From positions 1 through 43,558 of the forward strand of contig LGRX02009982.1 of NCBI GenBank assembly GCA_001247695.2: a stretch of 43,558 bases of DNA. Reading direction: 5' to 3'. Each line of letters starts with the position of its first letter. Within the stretch, counting starts at the first letter, position 1. The position numbers were made by a program, and so were the translations under genes. The DNA is from Cymbomonas tetramitiformis. Lineage: Eukaryota > Chlorophyta > Pyramimonadophyceae > Pyramimonadales > Pyramimonadaceae. Below are positions 1 through 10,100 of the stretch, one piece after another. Under the pieces are notes generated by a model that did not search any database, was not told where the DNA came from, and saw only the letters and a program-made list of their open reading frames with translations.

Positions 1-822
1 AAGCTGCCGGTTGATATGAGATGCACCCTTAAAAAAGAAAACAGGGACAAGAGGCTTGCAAACCGCCGCATCGTTGCGCGACCGGCCCGTTGGCGATCAG
101 CGCACGAGCTACACGGTTGAGCGGCATGGGACCCGATGATAAAAAACCCCCACTTCAAACAACCATAAGCTGCCCACTGGCGACAATATGTCCCCAGCAA
201 GCCTCCGGTTGATGTGAGATGCACCCTCAAAAAAGAAAACAGGGACACGAGGCTTGCAAACCGCCGCATCGTTGCGCGACCGGCCCGTTGGCGATCAGCG
301 CACGAGCTACACGGTTGAGCGGCATGGGACCCGATGATAAAAAACCCCCACTTCAAACAACTATAAGCTGCCCACTGGCGACAATATGTCCCCAGCAAGC
401 CTCCGGTTGATGTGAGATGCACCCTTAAAAAAGAAAACAGGGACACGAGGCTTGCAAACCGCCGCATCGTTGCGCGACCGGCCCGTTGGCGATCAGCGCA
501 CGAGCTACACGGTTGAGCGGCATGGGACCCAATGATAAAAAACCCCCACTTCAAACAACCATAAGCAACCCACTGGCGACAGTATGTCCCCAGCAAGCTG
601 CCGGTTGATATGAGATGCACCCTTAAAAAAGAAAACAGGGTCAAGAGGCTTGCAAACCGCCGCATCGATGCGCGACCGGCCCGTTGGCGATCAGCGCACG
701 AGCTACACGGTTGAGCGGCATGGGACCCGATGACAAAAAACCCCCACTTCAAACAACCATAAGCTGCCCACTGGCGACAATATGTCCCCAGCAAGCTGCC
801 GGTTGATATGAGATGCACCCTT
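1..822. repeat. 198-bp satellite array, about 4.1 monomers
   Basis: The motif TTGATRTGAGATGCACCC recurs at positions 11, 209, 407, 605 and 803, an exact 198-bp spacing. Monomers differ by a few substitutions and have no indels between the anchors. The array runs off the left edge, so its true length is unknown. The short ORF at 219-410 is a by-product of the repeat and is not taken as a gene. Confidence 0.95.
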
Positions 823-2797
823 TTTAAAAAAAAGTTGAGTTCAAACAAGTTGAGTTAGTGTTGAAACCTGTTACTAGCTTAAAACCTATAAGAGTGTACT
901 GAGGCGCTCTACTTTGGTAGTGTGCTAACTTTGGTACAGTTGGTACTATGTACTAACTCAGCTGTTAGTGTTGAATACTGTTTAAAGTTAGCTTAATCAG
1001 GTTCTCGTCTTTATTTGTCTTGCCCCTATGCTCACTTCATCTTCTTTTATCTATGCCACAAGAAACAACCAAACCAAACCGGAAATTCAGTAGCCAATAT
1101 TGTAGAGCGAAAAACTGAGTAACTCTCAAGAGGGACCATGATGGTTTGGCGTTCTACCTTTGAGCTAGTGCCACCAAATTTTGTACCCAAAATGTTAAGG
1201 GCTTACCCAAGAGCGACAAAGCAAATAAGGTTTCACAAGACTCTAGGTGGGCTAGTTTTCACAACTTTGACTTGAAAGTGGCTACTTTTTGGCAAGCGGA
1301 TTGCTAAGTTCCTAGTAAGCACAAGACTACCAGGTCATCTAGTTAGCACTAAGATGTACAAGATGCAGTTAAACACTAGTGCTTTCTATGCCTCAAGTCC
1401 GGTCCTATCAAAGTAGGAAGCGCACCTCTATTGTGTGGCATCTCGGACTTTCACCGAGAACCTCCAAACCGTTTGGTTTGGCGCTCTAAAAGTTGAGCTA
1501 ATGCCACTAGAAACTATCAAACTGAAAAAACTGTAGCCTACATACGTCGTAGGGTGGCGAAGTGAGAACCCATTTTTTCGATAAATCACTCAAAACATAC
1601 CAATGAAGTCCCTACATGTGTTAGTTTTTCGCGAGGAAAACGTCGGTCAAGTCAAAAAGGTCGTGTGACGAGCGGATTTTCCGCTAGCGAAAGGTCTGAA
1701 AAACAGTGATTGTACAAGAGGGAAAATGTAGGTTTATGGAAGGTGAGGGGACGTGCATGAGACGAGGCGCACCTCTATTGTGTGGCATCTCGGACTTTCA
1801 CCGAGAACCTCCAAACCGTTTGGTTTGGCGCTCTAAATGTTGAGCTAATGCCACTAGAAACTATCAAACTGGAAAAAAAACTGTAGCCTACATCGTAGGG
1901 TTGCGAAGCAAGATCCCATTTTCCCGATAAATCACTCAAAACATACGAATGAAGTCCCTACATGTGTCAGTTTTTCGCGACGAAAACGCAGGTCAAGTTA
2001 AAAAAGTCGTGCGATGAGTACTTTTCCCGCTAGCGAAGGGTCTGAAAAACAGTGTATCTTCAAGAGGAAGATGGGAAGATGGTGAAAGAGAGTCTATTGT
2101 GTGGCATCTCGGACTTTCACCGAGAACCTCCAAACCGATTGGTTTGGCGCTCTAAAAGTTGAGCTAATGCCACTAGAAACTATCAAACTGAAAAAACTGT
2201 AGCCTACATCGTAGGGTTGCGAAGTGAGAACCCATTTTCCCGATAAATTACTCAAACCATACGAATCAAGTGGCTACATGTGTTAGTTTTTCGCGACGAA
2301 AACGCCGGTCAAGTCAAAAAGGTCGTTTGGTGAACAGTTTTTCCGCTAGCCAAGGGTCTGCAGATCTGTGAAATTCTCAACGAAGAGCAGAAACCTCAAG
2401 TGCACACGCCAGTAACAAGGGACATACGGAAAATATTCATTAAGGAACACAACGGTACGACTACGAGGGTTGGTCAGTCGAATAAGTGGGCGTCGGTTGT
2501 CGAAGAAAGCTGAAAAGTCGTCGTGGTGGAAGTTTGAGGTGAGGAAAACTACGGTCGGGTGAGGTTCTTTCAAATTCTCGTGACACAAGCCGTCGCGAGG
2601 GTGTTGACTACATGTACGTGTACAGCAGGGGGAGATCCAGGCGGACATTTTCTTGTGTATAATTGCTTCCAGTCCCCCAACACCCAAAATAAAATTTCTT
2701 CAGTCACCAGAGCACGGTTTTGGTCTAATATATAACTAATACCTTGTTCTAGTGCCATCCAGGAGACCCTCATCACGCACGGTGGCTGCGCTGGGTA
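823..2797. other. Repeat-rich, apparently gene-free stretch
   Basis: No coding region is supported here. The stretch holds poly-A and direct-repeat debris (823-980), a tRNA-half-like sequence (about 1,145-1,180), three tandem copies of a ~285-bp unit (1,430-2,360) and a non-repetitive segment (2,360-2,797). A 113-codon minus-strand ORF at 2,346-2,687 has no recognisable domain. Confidence 0.6.
1430..2360 (-). repeat. Three tandem units, each with a 73-nt tRNA-like cloverleaf (SINE-like)
   Basis: Units begin near 1,430, 1,777 and 2,096 (spacing 347 and 319) and share about 285 bp. Each contains a 73-nt segment, 1,435-1,507, 1,782-1,854 and 2,101-2,173. On the minus strand it folds like a tRNA: acceptor stem GTGGCAT/ATGCCAC, a D-arm with GCTC/GAGC, an anticodon-like stem CCAAA/TTTGG and a T-arm-like stem CTCGG/CCGAG. 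The A-box region (TAGCTCAA..TAGAGC) is good. The B-box (GGTGAAAGTCC) is degenerate and the anticodon loop is one base long, so a working tRNA is unlikely. A tRNA-derived SINE or tRNA-like repeat fits best. Confidence 0.6.
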
Positions 2798-3105
2798 TTA
2801 ACACTTTTCAAATGCATCGGCGAAACAGGCGTGTGTTCTGGCTCCAATATAATTCCCAGCAGCGTGATTATACCGCGATTAACAGATGCAGCCTTCCGTT
2901 AACACTCCTGAACTGCCCCATTAACACTCCCTCGCCAACGGTTAACACTTTCTTCACACCTCATTAACACTTTTCCGCCTATAATATAGCCCATTATGAA
3001 ATTTTCGCGTATTAACACTTGATTAACACCCAGTTTCCACATTAACACTATTTAACACTCGATTAACATTTTTTAACACATCATTAACAGTTTTTAACAC
3101 AAATC
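2798..3105. repeat. ATTAACAC-type subterminal repeat array
   Basis: About 14 copies of TTAACA/ATTAACACT lie in one orientation over some 300 bp, with irregular spacing, just upstream of the first MYND gene. Clusters of a short motif near an end are typical subterminal transposase-binding arrays of CACTA-like and related DNA transposons. I infer this is the left subterminal region of the large composite element. No terminal inverted repeat could be paired with it. Confidence 0.5.
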
Positions 3106-3182
3106 CTTCTTAGTGTGTTAGTGATGTCTGGGAAACCAATAAGCGCCATTGGATGCTAACCTAAGAGGTAGGTTCGTCGCCG

Positions 3183-4261
3183 ATGTCCTCGTATAGGGTA
3201 TTGGATGATGTTCATATGTTCCCGCCTGATGCCTGCATTGCGGCTGCAAAGCTGCCTTCCTGGCATGCGATAAATCACAGCGATCCAGCCAGTTGGATGG
3301 AGATGGTTGGTTTTTTTACTTCTGAAAACCTACGTACCATGCCTTTTGCCGCAGGTAACATCCACACCTCGTCACGCGTATTGCAGCCAGGTTGGCTTGG
3401 AGCGGTGGTCTCTATTGAAAATCTGGACGCTTGAGCAACGCCGTCTTGCTGGTGGGTTATGGCCTGAGAGCTCGGCGGACTCCTTTGCGTTGCACGCGCA
3501 AAGCTTGCTGCTGGACGTCTTTGGTGATCAACATCTTCATCACGCTATATTCGTGAAGGCCGGGGAGTGTCCGCTGACCCCCTCCGCCAACTTTTTCGAG
3601 TTTGCAGGGTGGCCGCGGAGCGGCTGGTCTGTGCCCCAATTGGGACATCCCTACGGCCTACGGGGCCTGCTGCGACTTCGTGTATATGCCACGCCCCTCG
3701 ACGGCAGCGGTTGCCATGGTTGGTGGGGGGAGGTTGTGCTTGTTCACGGTCCGTGGGGTCACCCTCGGTTACACTTCACCAAACGTCTTCCAATCGTTTT
3801 TTGGGACGCAGCTTCACCGAGACCTTACAGATGCCCCCTCCATTTCAGAAGACTCCCCTCTCCTTCCTGTCAGCCGTCTCTTGACCTACGCGGAGCTTGG
3901 CGTTCAAGTGGATGCAGTGAACGCCAAGTGTGCGGCGTTCTCAGCTTGGCGTGCCACCGCACTTCGGATTGGCCGATGCTCATTGTGCAAGACCAGGCTG
4001 CCTCGTGGAACCAGGAGGCGGTGCCCATGCCGGCAAGTACGCTATTGCGACATAGTCTGTCAGCGTGCGCATTGGAGAGCGCCGTTTGGGCATAGGATGG
4101 AGTGCACGGCCCGCAAACCGCCGGCACCGTGGAGGTGGACCATTGAGGATCATCTAGCTTTTATGACAACATGGAATAGTGATAGTGTTAATAACGAGGC
4201 AACACCTCATTGGCAACAGCTAATAACACTCTTGAATAGTGAGGGAGAACAAGATATGTAA
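3183..4261 (+). CDS. MYND zinc-finger protein 1 (multi-exon, model incomplete)
   Basis: The C-terminal coding part (about 3,611-4,261) ends in a MYND-type zinc finger: CSLC, then CPC, then YCDIVCQ and a final H..EC. MYND fingers bind two zinc ions and normally mediate protein-protein contacts. Upstream coding-like stretches lie in other frames (3,183-3,354 and about 3,388-3,520). A good acceptor (TTTGCAG, ending 3,610) precedes the last exon, and a plausible donor lies near 3,521. I could not phase the first junction, so the N-terminus is uncertain. It is the first of three MYND genes in tandem, 0.5 kb before the second. The exact role is unknown. Confidence 0.55.
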
Positions 4262-4742
4262 TACAATTTCTATACACTTTTTATGTGTAAAGCCAAAATG
4301 AGCTTCTTTGGGAATTGGTGTATTGTTTGTACTCGCGAACGTGGCGAAATAGACCTATTTAGGCGAAGGGGTAGTCCGTGCCGCCTGTATAGGCTTGACG
4401 ATTTGCAAGGGTACGGCATTGTCGTTGAGTGGATTCCGCCCGTGCCCGCCGGTACACTTGTAGACCTCACGTGAGCGCGCACCACTTGTCCGTTAATTCC
4501 TCCAATTATTAACGGTACATTATGGAGGCACCTAAAACTTCCAGATGAGTAATACTTTTGGCATTAAAGTGTATTGAAAATCGATTGTGCGGTGTTTTAG
4601 GTTGCAGGCACGTTAACCGGTCTGGGTCACGAACCGCTGCGATCCGCGTGTGCGAATGCGTACATGACGCTTGACTCTTGGGTGGACATGACTGAATTTT
4701 TGCGGTACCGATGTCGGGCGTTCTGCTATATATGTCCGCCGC

Positions 4743-5882
4743 ATGCGTCAAAATGTGGAGGGAGCCGAATCGTACTCCTTTGAGTTCAAGTTTCACGGGC
4801 ATTGCCTGTACGGCCCGGATGCATCATGGGGCTCGCTGTTGGAGGGTGCACGTCCCCAAGGGAATGCAGAGATGTTTCTCCTGGATGTGCCGGAAACTGC
4901 ACAAAGGCAATGGGAGCCCGAAAGCGATGCATGTGCGATGTTCGGTTCGCTAAAGTGCCCGGAACTGCGCTATGATCCACGACCGTTTTCTTCGCGTGCC
5001 CTTTTCTTGGCGCTGGTGGTTACCGCCGTGCGAACCATGTTCCACCGTGTCGTCCAATGGCGGGTGGAGTCGCTCCAATCAGGCAATGTTGTCGTGGAAG
5101 GTCAGTTGCGTCGCGGATGGTGGAGGAAAAGCTGGGTGACCACTGGCCGGCCGGGCGAGACGTGGATGGCGTTCGTGTATGTGCAAGACAAGTATGCCGC
5201 GACAGGGGATCCTGCGCGTGGAGATATCATGGTGGAGGCATGGTGTCCTGAGAATCCCATCGAACCTCTCATAAAATGCACTGGATACAATGTATCACAG
5301 TTCGCGCCGGAGTGCATATTTCGGCAGATGCGTACCACTAAAAAAATTCCCAAATACGGCAGACCTGACTATGCCAATCGTGTGGTATGCATACGTGCAG
5401 CGGAAGGTATCTACGCTTCATCTTTTCAAAACCGCGGGCAAAGCGAATCCACCAGTTTTCCGCGCCAGTGCTCCCACGGCCACGAGTGTTGGAGAACAAT
5501 AATCTACATCCATGCGCACTTTGCGGAATACTGTCAACCGATTCCCCCGAGATCCCTGCCGAAGAGACAAGAGCCTTGTTCCGTATGTCGCCGTGTCCTG
5601 ATTGGGAAAGGCGTCCGTCAATGCGGAGGGTGCCTTTTGCGTGTGTACTGTTCACCTGAGTGTCAGCGCGGAGACTGGCAGCGGACACACCGACACGAAT
5701 GCAAGGCCATCGCTGTGTCGGAATGGAGGAATATGGCGGGGCTATGGGAATATGGCGGTTATGTGTTCAAGACTTTGAGCGTACGCTGCGCTGCCCGTAT
5801 GATCACGCGGGGGTATATTGGGCCGTTTTTTGCATCAGATACCCGAGCTTCGCGACCTCGTGTCAGCGGTGGGACAATGTGA
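4743..5882 (+). CDS. MYND zinc-finger protein 2
   Basis: This is a single open frame of 379 codons beginning with ATG. The last third (about residues 276-318) is a well-formed MYND finger: CSVC, QCGGC, VYCSPECQ, W, then H..EC. The N-terminal 270 residues are not recognised; they are rich in W and aromatic residues and mostly hydrophilic. The 3' flank (5,929-6,024) carries the same hairpin and TGTAA motif as the OTU and duplicated-exon genes downstream, which argues for membership of one element or expression module. Codon usage and GC content match the OTU gene. Confidence 0.7.
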   Translation: MRQNVEGAESYSFEFKFHGHCLYGPDASWGSLLEGARPQGNAEMFLLDVPETAQRQWEPESDACAMFGSLKCPELRYDPRPFSSRALFLALVVTAVRTMFHRVVQWRVESLQSGNVVVEGQLRRGWWRKSWVTTGRPGETWMAFVYVQDKYAATGDPARGDIMVEAWCPENPIEPLIKCTGYNVSQFAPECIFRQMRTTKKIPKYGRPDYANRVVCIRAAEGIYASSFQNRGQSESTSFPRQCSHGHECWRTIIYIHAHFAEYCQPIPPRSLPKRQEPCSVCRRVLIGKGVRQCGGCLLRVYCSPECQRGDWQRTHRHECKAIAVSEWRNMAGLWEYGGYVFKTLSVRCAARMITRGYIGPFFASDTRASRPRVSGGTM

Positions 5883-5984
5883 ACTGTGAACCCCGATAGT
5901 GGCTGAGATAGTGGTGGTCTGCGGTGAACTCATCTAAGCCGTGTACCAATGCCCAAAATAAGCAGTCTGCATGGATAGTAGCGA

Positions 5985-6024
5985 GTGCGCTAGGGAAGGG
6001 CGTGGCGCAGCCCCCTAGATGTAA
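5985..6024 (+). terminator. Shared 3' hairpin plus TGTAA, copy 1
   Basis: A GC-rich dyad (CTAGG/CCTAG enclosing GGGC/GCCC) is followed directly by TGTAA. It lies about 100 bp past the MYND-2 stop. The same block, with about 60 bp of upstream 3' sequence, follows the OTU gene, and the hairpin alone follows the duplicated-exon gene. TGTAA is the usual green-algal poly(A) signal, so this is read as a 3'-end processing region. Confidence 0.5.
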
Positions 6025-6104
6025 GCAACTTTTGAAATAAATTTTAGAACGTCTTGTTGAATGAGCGTATGTCGTCTCTCAGGTGGTGCTATGCGCGTAC
6101 AGGG

Positions 6105-6690
6105 CACACTGAATATGTATGGTGCGGTGTGAGGACAGCTCCTCTGACACGCGACCATAATAAGGGGGTGTGGCCGGTAGGATGTAAGAGGCTGTTTCGG
6201 GTCGGTGCGGTGGACCGTGGGCGCATGTGGGTTGGGCACACGCAATGTATATGGTGCGGTGCGAGGACACCTATTCTGACACGCGACCATAATAAGGGGG
6301 TGTGGCCGGTCGGTAGGATGTATGTGGCTGTTTCGGTTCGGTGCGGTGGACCGTGGACGCATGTGGGTTGGGCACACCGAATATGTATGGTGCGGTGTGA
6401 GGACAGCTCCTCTGACACGCGACCATAATAAGGGGGTGTGGCCGGTAGGATATATGTGTTTGTTTTGGGTCGGTGCGGCAGACCGTGGGCGCATGTGGGT
6501 TGGGCAAATCGAATATATATGGTGCGGTGTGAGGACAGCTCCTCTGACACGCGACCATAAGAAGGGGGTGTGGCCGGTGTGAATTATGTGGTTGTTTCTG
6601 GTTGGTGCGGTTGACCGTGGGCGCATGTGGGTAGGGCACACGGAATATCTATGGTGCGGTGTGAGGACAGCTCCTCTGACACGCGACCGT
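6105..6690. repeat. 132-bp tandem repeat, about 4.5 units
   Basis: The anchor CTGACACGCGACC occurs at 6,144, 6,276, 6,412, 6,544 and 6,676, spacing 132, 136, 132 and 132. Because 132 is a multiple of three, long ORFs stay open on both strands, with a 44-residue period. These are judged repeat artefacts, except where the last unit runs into MYND gene 3. A partial copy (about 35 bp) recurs at 7,137-7,175 at the start of the OTU gene. Confidence 0.9.
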
Positions 6691-6999
6691 TTGGGGTGTT
6701 ACCAGGAGATTGGGTTGTCCACATTGTCATTGGGCACAACAGACTTCAATTCACCAGTGAAGCTCCCCAACGGCTGGACCGCGTGCTTGACAACAGCCGC
6801 TGTTCGCGAGGCAAACAAGGATCGGTTTGGGAAGTGCTCGGTGTCAGCACACCAGTGTCTTTGCATGAATTGTGGTAAACAAGGGGCGAAGCGGTGTGGT
6901 GGCTGTCACCAAGCAGTGTATTGTTCCCATGGTTGTGCGCAAATGCACTGGAAGTCGTGCCATCGACAGGAATGTAGTAGAGTAAAGCTGAAGAAGTAG
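6586..6999 (+). CDS. MYND zinc-finger protein 3 (short)
   Basis: This 137-codon frame opens inside the last 132-bp repeat and ends in a compact MYND finger at about residues 93-131: CMNC, RCGGC, VYCSHGC, W, H..EC, then a basic tail. The first 35 residues are translated repeat and may not be genuine; coding could start later or join an unseen upstream exon. It is only about 100 bp from the OTU gene. Its role is unknown; MYND domains usually recruit partners. Confidence 0.55.
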   Translation: MWLFLVGAVDRGRMWVGHTEYLWCGVRTAPLTRDRLGCYQEIGLSTLSLGTTDFNSPVKLPNGWTACLTTAAVREANKDRFGKCSVSAHQCLCMNCGKQGAKRCGGCHQAVYCSHGCAQMHWKSCHRQECSRVKLKK

Positions 7000-7104
7000 G
7001 CAAACCGAGCGAACCGTAATCATTGATCAAGACCAATGTGAATAAAAGTTGAATATGTACATGTGAATAATATGTTTTTATAATGAATACGAGTATTGTC
7101 CATA

Positions 7105-10100
7105 ATGAATAAGTGTATTGCAACCTATGCCCATGTTCGGTGCGGTGTGAGGACAGCTCCTCTAATACGCGACCTTACAGTACAGGGGGGTTGTGTGGGC
7201 CAGGGGGGGCAGGAGTACGGGGACAAGCCATGGCTAAGATTGTTCCCGGGAGCGGACGCCCATTCCGTGCACACCCAAAAGTATCCGGCGAACGTAGACG
7301 TCCTGTTGGATTACCACATCAGTGCGGGATGTTCGGCAGATGACGAGCAGTTGAATGCCATCAGGGAGTTCCGAGGAGGAGCGGCGCTCGCCGTCTACAC
7401 GGCCCAGTTGGCAGACATAGAGGTCATCCTGGAATGGATAGATTGGATCAGCAAGGAGCTGTGTAGATTGTTGCAGTTACTTGAGGAATACAGCAGCGAG
7501 GAAGAGACGCTTCGGAAGGCGCAGCGCGCATTACCTCCTGACGAGCCCCTCCCTAGGGGGAGTAACCGGCAATTAAATGAAACGGGCTTGACTATTACCG
7601 AGCTCCGGAAAAAGCTGCACGGTAACATTACGATCAACACCAAAAGTTGGAAGCTTGCACGCGAAGCTTTCGGCGAGCCCCCCCTGACCCCGGAGTTCAT
7701 GAGGATGGGGGTGGAGGACCTCCAGGATTTCTGTGTTCGGCTTCGTGCCTGGTGGGATTTGGCCGTTAGCACCCAGGAACTGGTTCGTCAGGAATATGAG
7801 GAGACGCTGAATCCGATTTCGGAAAGTCTACTACCGTTCTTCGTGGTGGGTGGACTGTTTTCGAGTGCGGTGGCGAAGTATAAAACCCCACCGTTGATAT
7901 CCCCGCACGGCCGGGCGCAGGTCTATTGCCTATGGGAGGCTGGTGACGCGCATGGCGGCCAACCGCAGCGAGTGTTTCGTATAGTGTGGTGGTACATGCG
8001 AGATGAGATGGTGCGGCGGGGAGACTGTATCTATCGCCATTTGGGGGAGAGGACGCCGGACACAAAAGTATTCCTGCCGGCGCCTGCTGTACTCGGTCGT
8101 TGCATTGACAGCCCCAGTCAGGTCAAGCACACGGACGTTCATGCGCATTCCATGGAGGAACTGCTTGGGCTGGAACGGGTGTATGGTGAGGCTGGAATCC
8201 GTACCTACTCCGCCCTGATGTGCCTGGATGAGCAGGGTTACACTGAGGTCTTGCCTGAAACGGTTGACACGATGTACTGGCCGGAGAACGAGGATGGTGT
8301 CATGCAGCTGCCCGCGGCTTTCCAGGGCTTCCCCACCGCCTCCCCTTTCCAGCAGGCGCGCGTGGGAGGAGGGCCCGGTTGGATGACCGTGTGGCCGGCC
8401 ACGCTCACCGCACACCAGGGAAAGTGCCCTGGTCAGGCCGTGCCTGGGCTGGAAGGATTATTCAGGCAGAGGTCCCTGTCCCTTTGCGTGTACCATGCGT
8501 TCTCGTACCTGGAGAAGGGTGTCATCGACCTGGACAACGCGGTGCACATCGCCTCACACGGGTTCACGGAGATGTACGGCATGCCTATACGAATGGTGTG
8601 CATAGCATGCGGTGATGCCATCCAGTTCAAGGGCGGGTACGATCTCCTGCCAAGGGTGCACGCCTGTAAGGCTTGCATACACCCCCTTCACGAGGGTACA
8701 GATCTGACACAAGTGGGGCACGTGATGTGCGGCAAGTGCTTTGACTTCCGGAATGAGAGGGGAATAAGGCCACCGCTAATGGTCCACGAGAGGCACCGGG
8801 GATATGCCGCCACGTTGCAGGACTTTCAGGCGCTGGAACCGGCGGAGGCACGTACGCGCGCGGTTGTCAACTTTGCAGACGTGGCCATGGGTGCGCGCCA
8901 GATTCTGCTCGCCTTCGGTCCGAGTGCCGACCTCTCACCGGAAGAGCGCGCCTCCCTCCGGGATGTGAAATGGAACCTGCCTCCGGCAGAGGCACCAAGC
9001 CCGGAGCAATGCGCGGGACCCCCCCTGCAGTATGGGGAGGGGCAGGTTGTTGTGCAAGCGTCAACGGTGCAGGGGTTCCATGAACACCCGCTCTTCCAGA
9101 AGATGCAAGTGTCTTGCCCCACGATGCAGTCAGTGATCAAGGCGCTTTGCGTGTCTGTACATCGAACTGCAGCCAAACCCAGCATGGTGGCGACGGATGA
9201 AGGAGCAGCAGCTCCGGCTGCTGCTCGCGCTGACGAGCATGCGGTGCTGCTTGGCCACACACCAGCTGTTGGCGGTGGTGAGCAGCCTAAGAAGCAGCCC
9301 AAGAAGCCATATTCAGGCAAGCGGTCTCCAGCTGCCCAGCTCCGGCGGCAGGCGGATAGAAAGCGGAAGGCGGCGGAGCGAAGACGGCGGACGACACCCG
9401 TCAGGCAGCCTATGTTCGACGCCAACGGTTACCTAACCAGTGAACTCTTACACCAGCTTAGCTTTCCCGGCATGGAATTGGCGAAGCTTGTGGCTTCCGT
9501 CATCACCCACAACTGGAATTGTTCACGGCCCACGTTCGCGTGTCGGTGCAGTTGCCACCTGTCCCCAAAGGATACCCCTGGCTGGCATCGGAACGTGGCC
9601 TCATTGCAGGCAGTCCCACCTTGCCTTGGGCTGGCTGCGCGTAACACTAAGGCGAGGAGTGCACCTATGCCTGCCACTACAGCACCTCCCACCGTGCCAT
9701 CGCACGTGGCAACTTCCGGCAGGAAAACATGTCGCCCTAGGAAGACGCTGGCAGCCATGGAATGCGGATTGGAGGGCCAACCGGCGACCAGTGCTGCTGC
9801 ACCAATGGCTGCTCCCGCGGCCACACCGGCCCCGGAAGCACGCGTCGTCGGGGCAGCTCCGCCCTGCCCCCAAGGCCTGACGGAGGGCACCTTGGTGTAT
9901 GGCAATGATGGACGGGTGCACCATGTACGGACTGCGGACATGCGATTGATGCTAGATTTTGCGTGTGACGCGCCAGGCGAGGAAGGTCGACTGATGTTTT
10001 TCACGGAGGTCAAGCAACTTCAGACCGACGGCCCGCACGTGATCGCTGAGCCGGGTGTTCTGGACGCCAGAATGCAGCTAACCCATGTACAACCAGCGCA

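Noticed and set aside
1435..1507. Functional tRNA gene
   Set aside because: The anticodon loop is the wrong length, the B-box is degenerate and the segment is repeated with its flanks, so a tRNA-derived repeat is more likely.
6015..6641. 208-codon minus-strand ORF with a 44-residue period
   Set aside because: It is generated by the 132-bp repeat, which keeps several frames open on both strands; no domain or splice context supports it.
7930..9425. Minus-strand ORFs of 161-199 codons
   Set aside because: They are antisense to the OTU-gene reading frame, which is continuous over the same interval and carries recognisable motifs.
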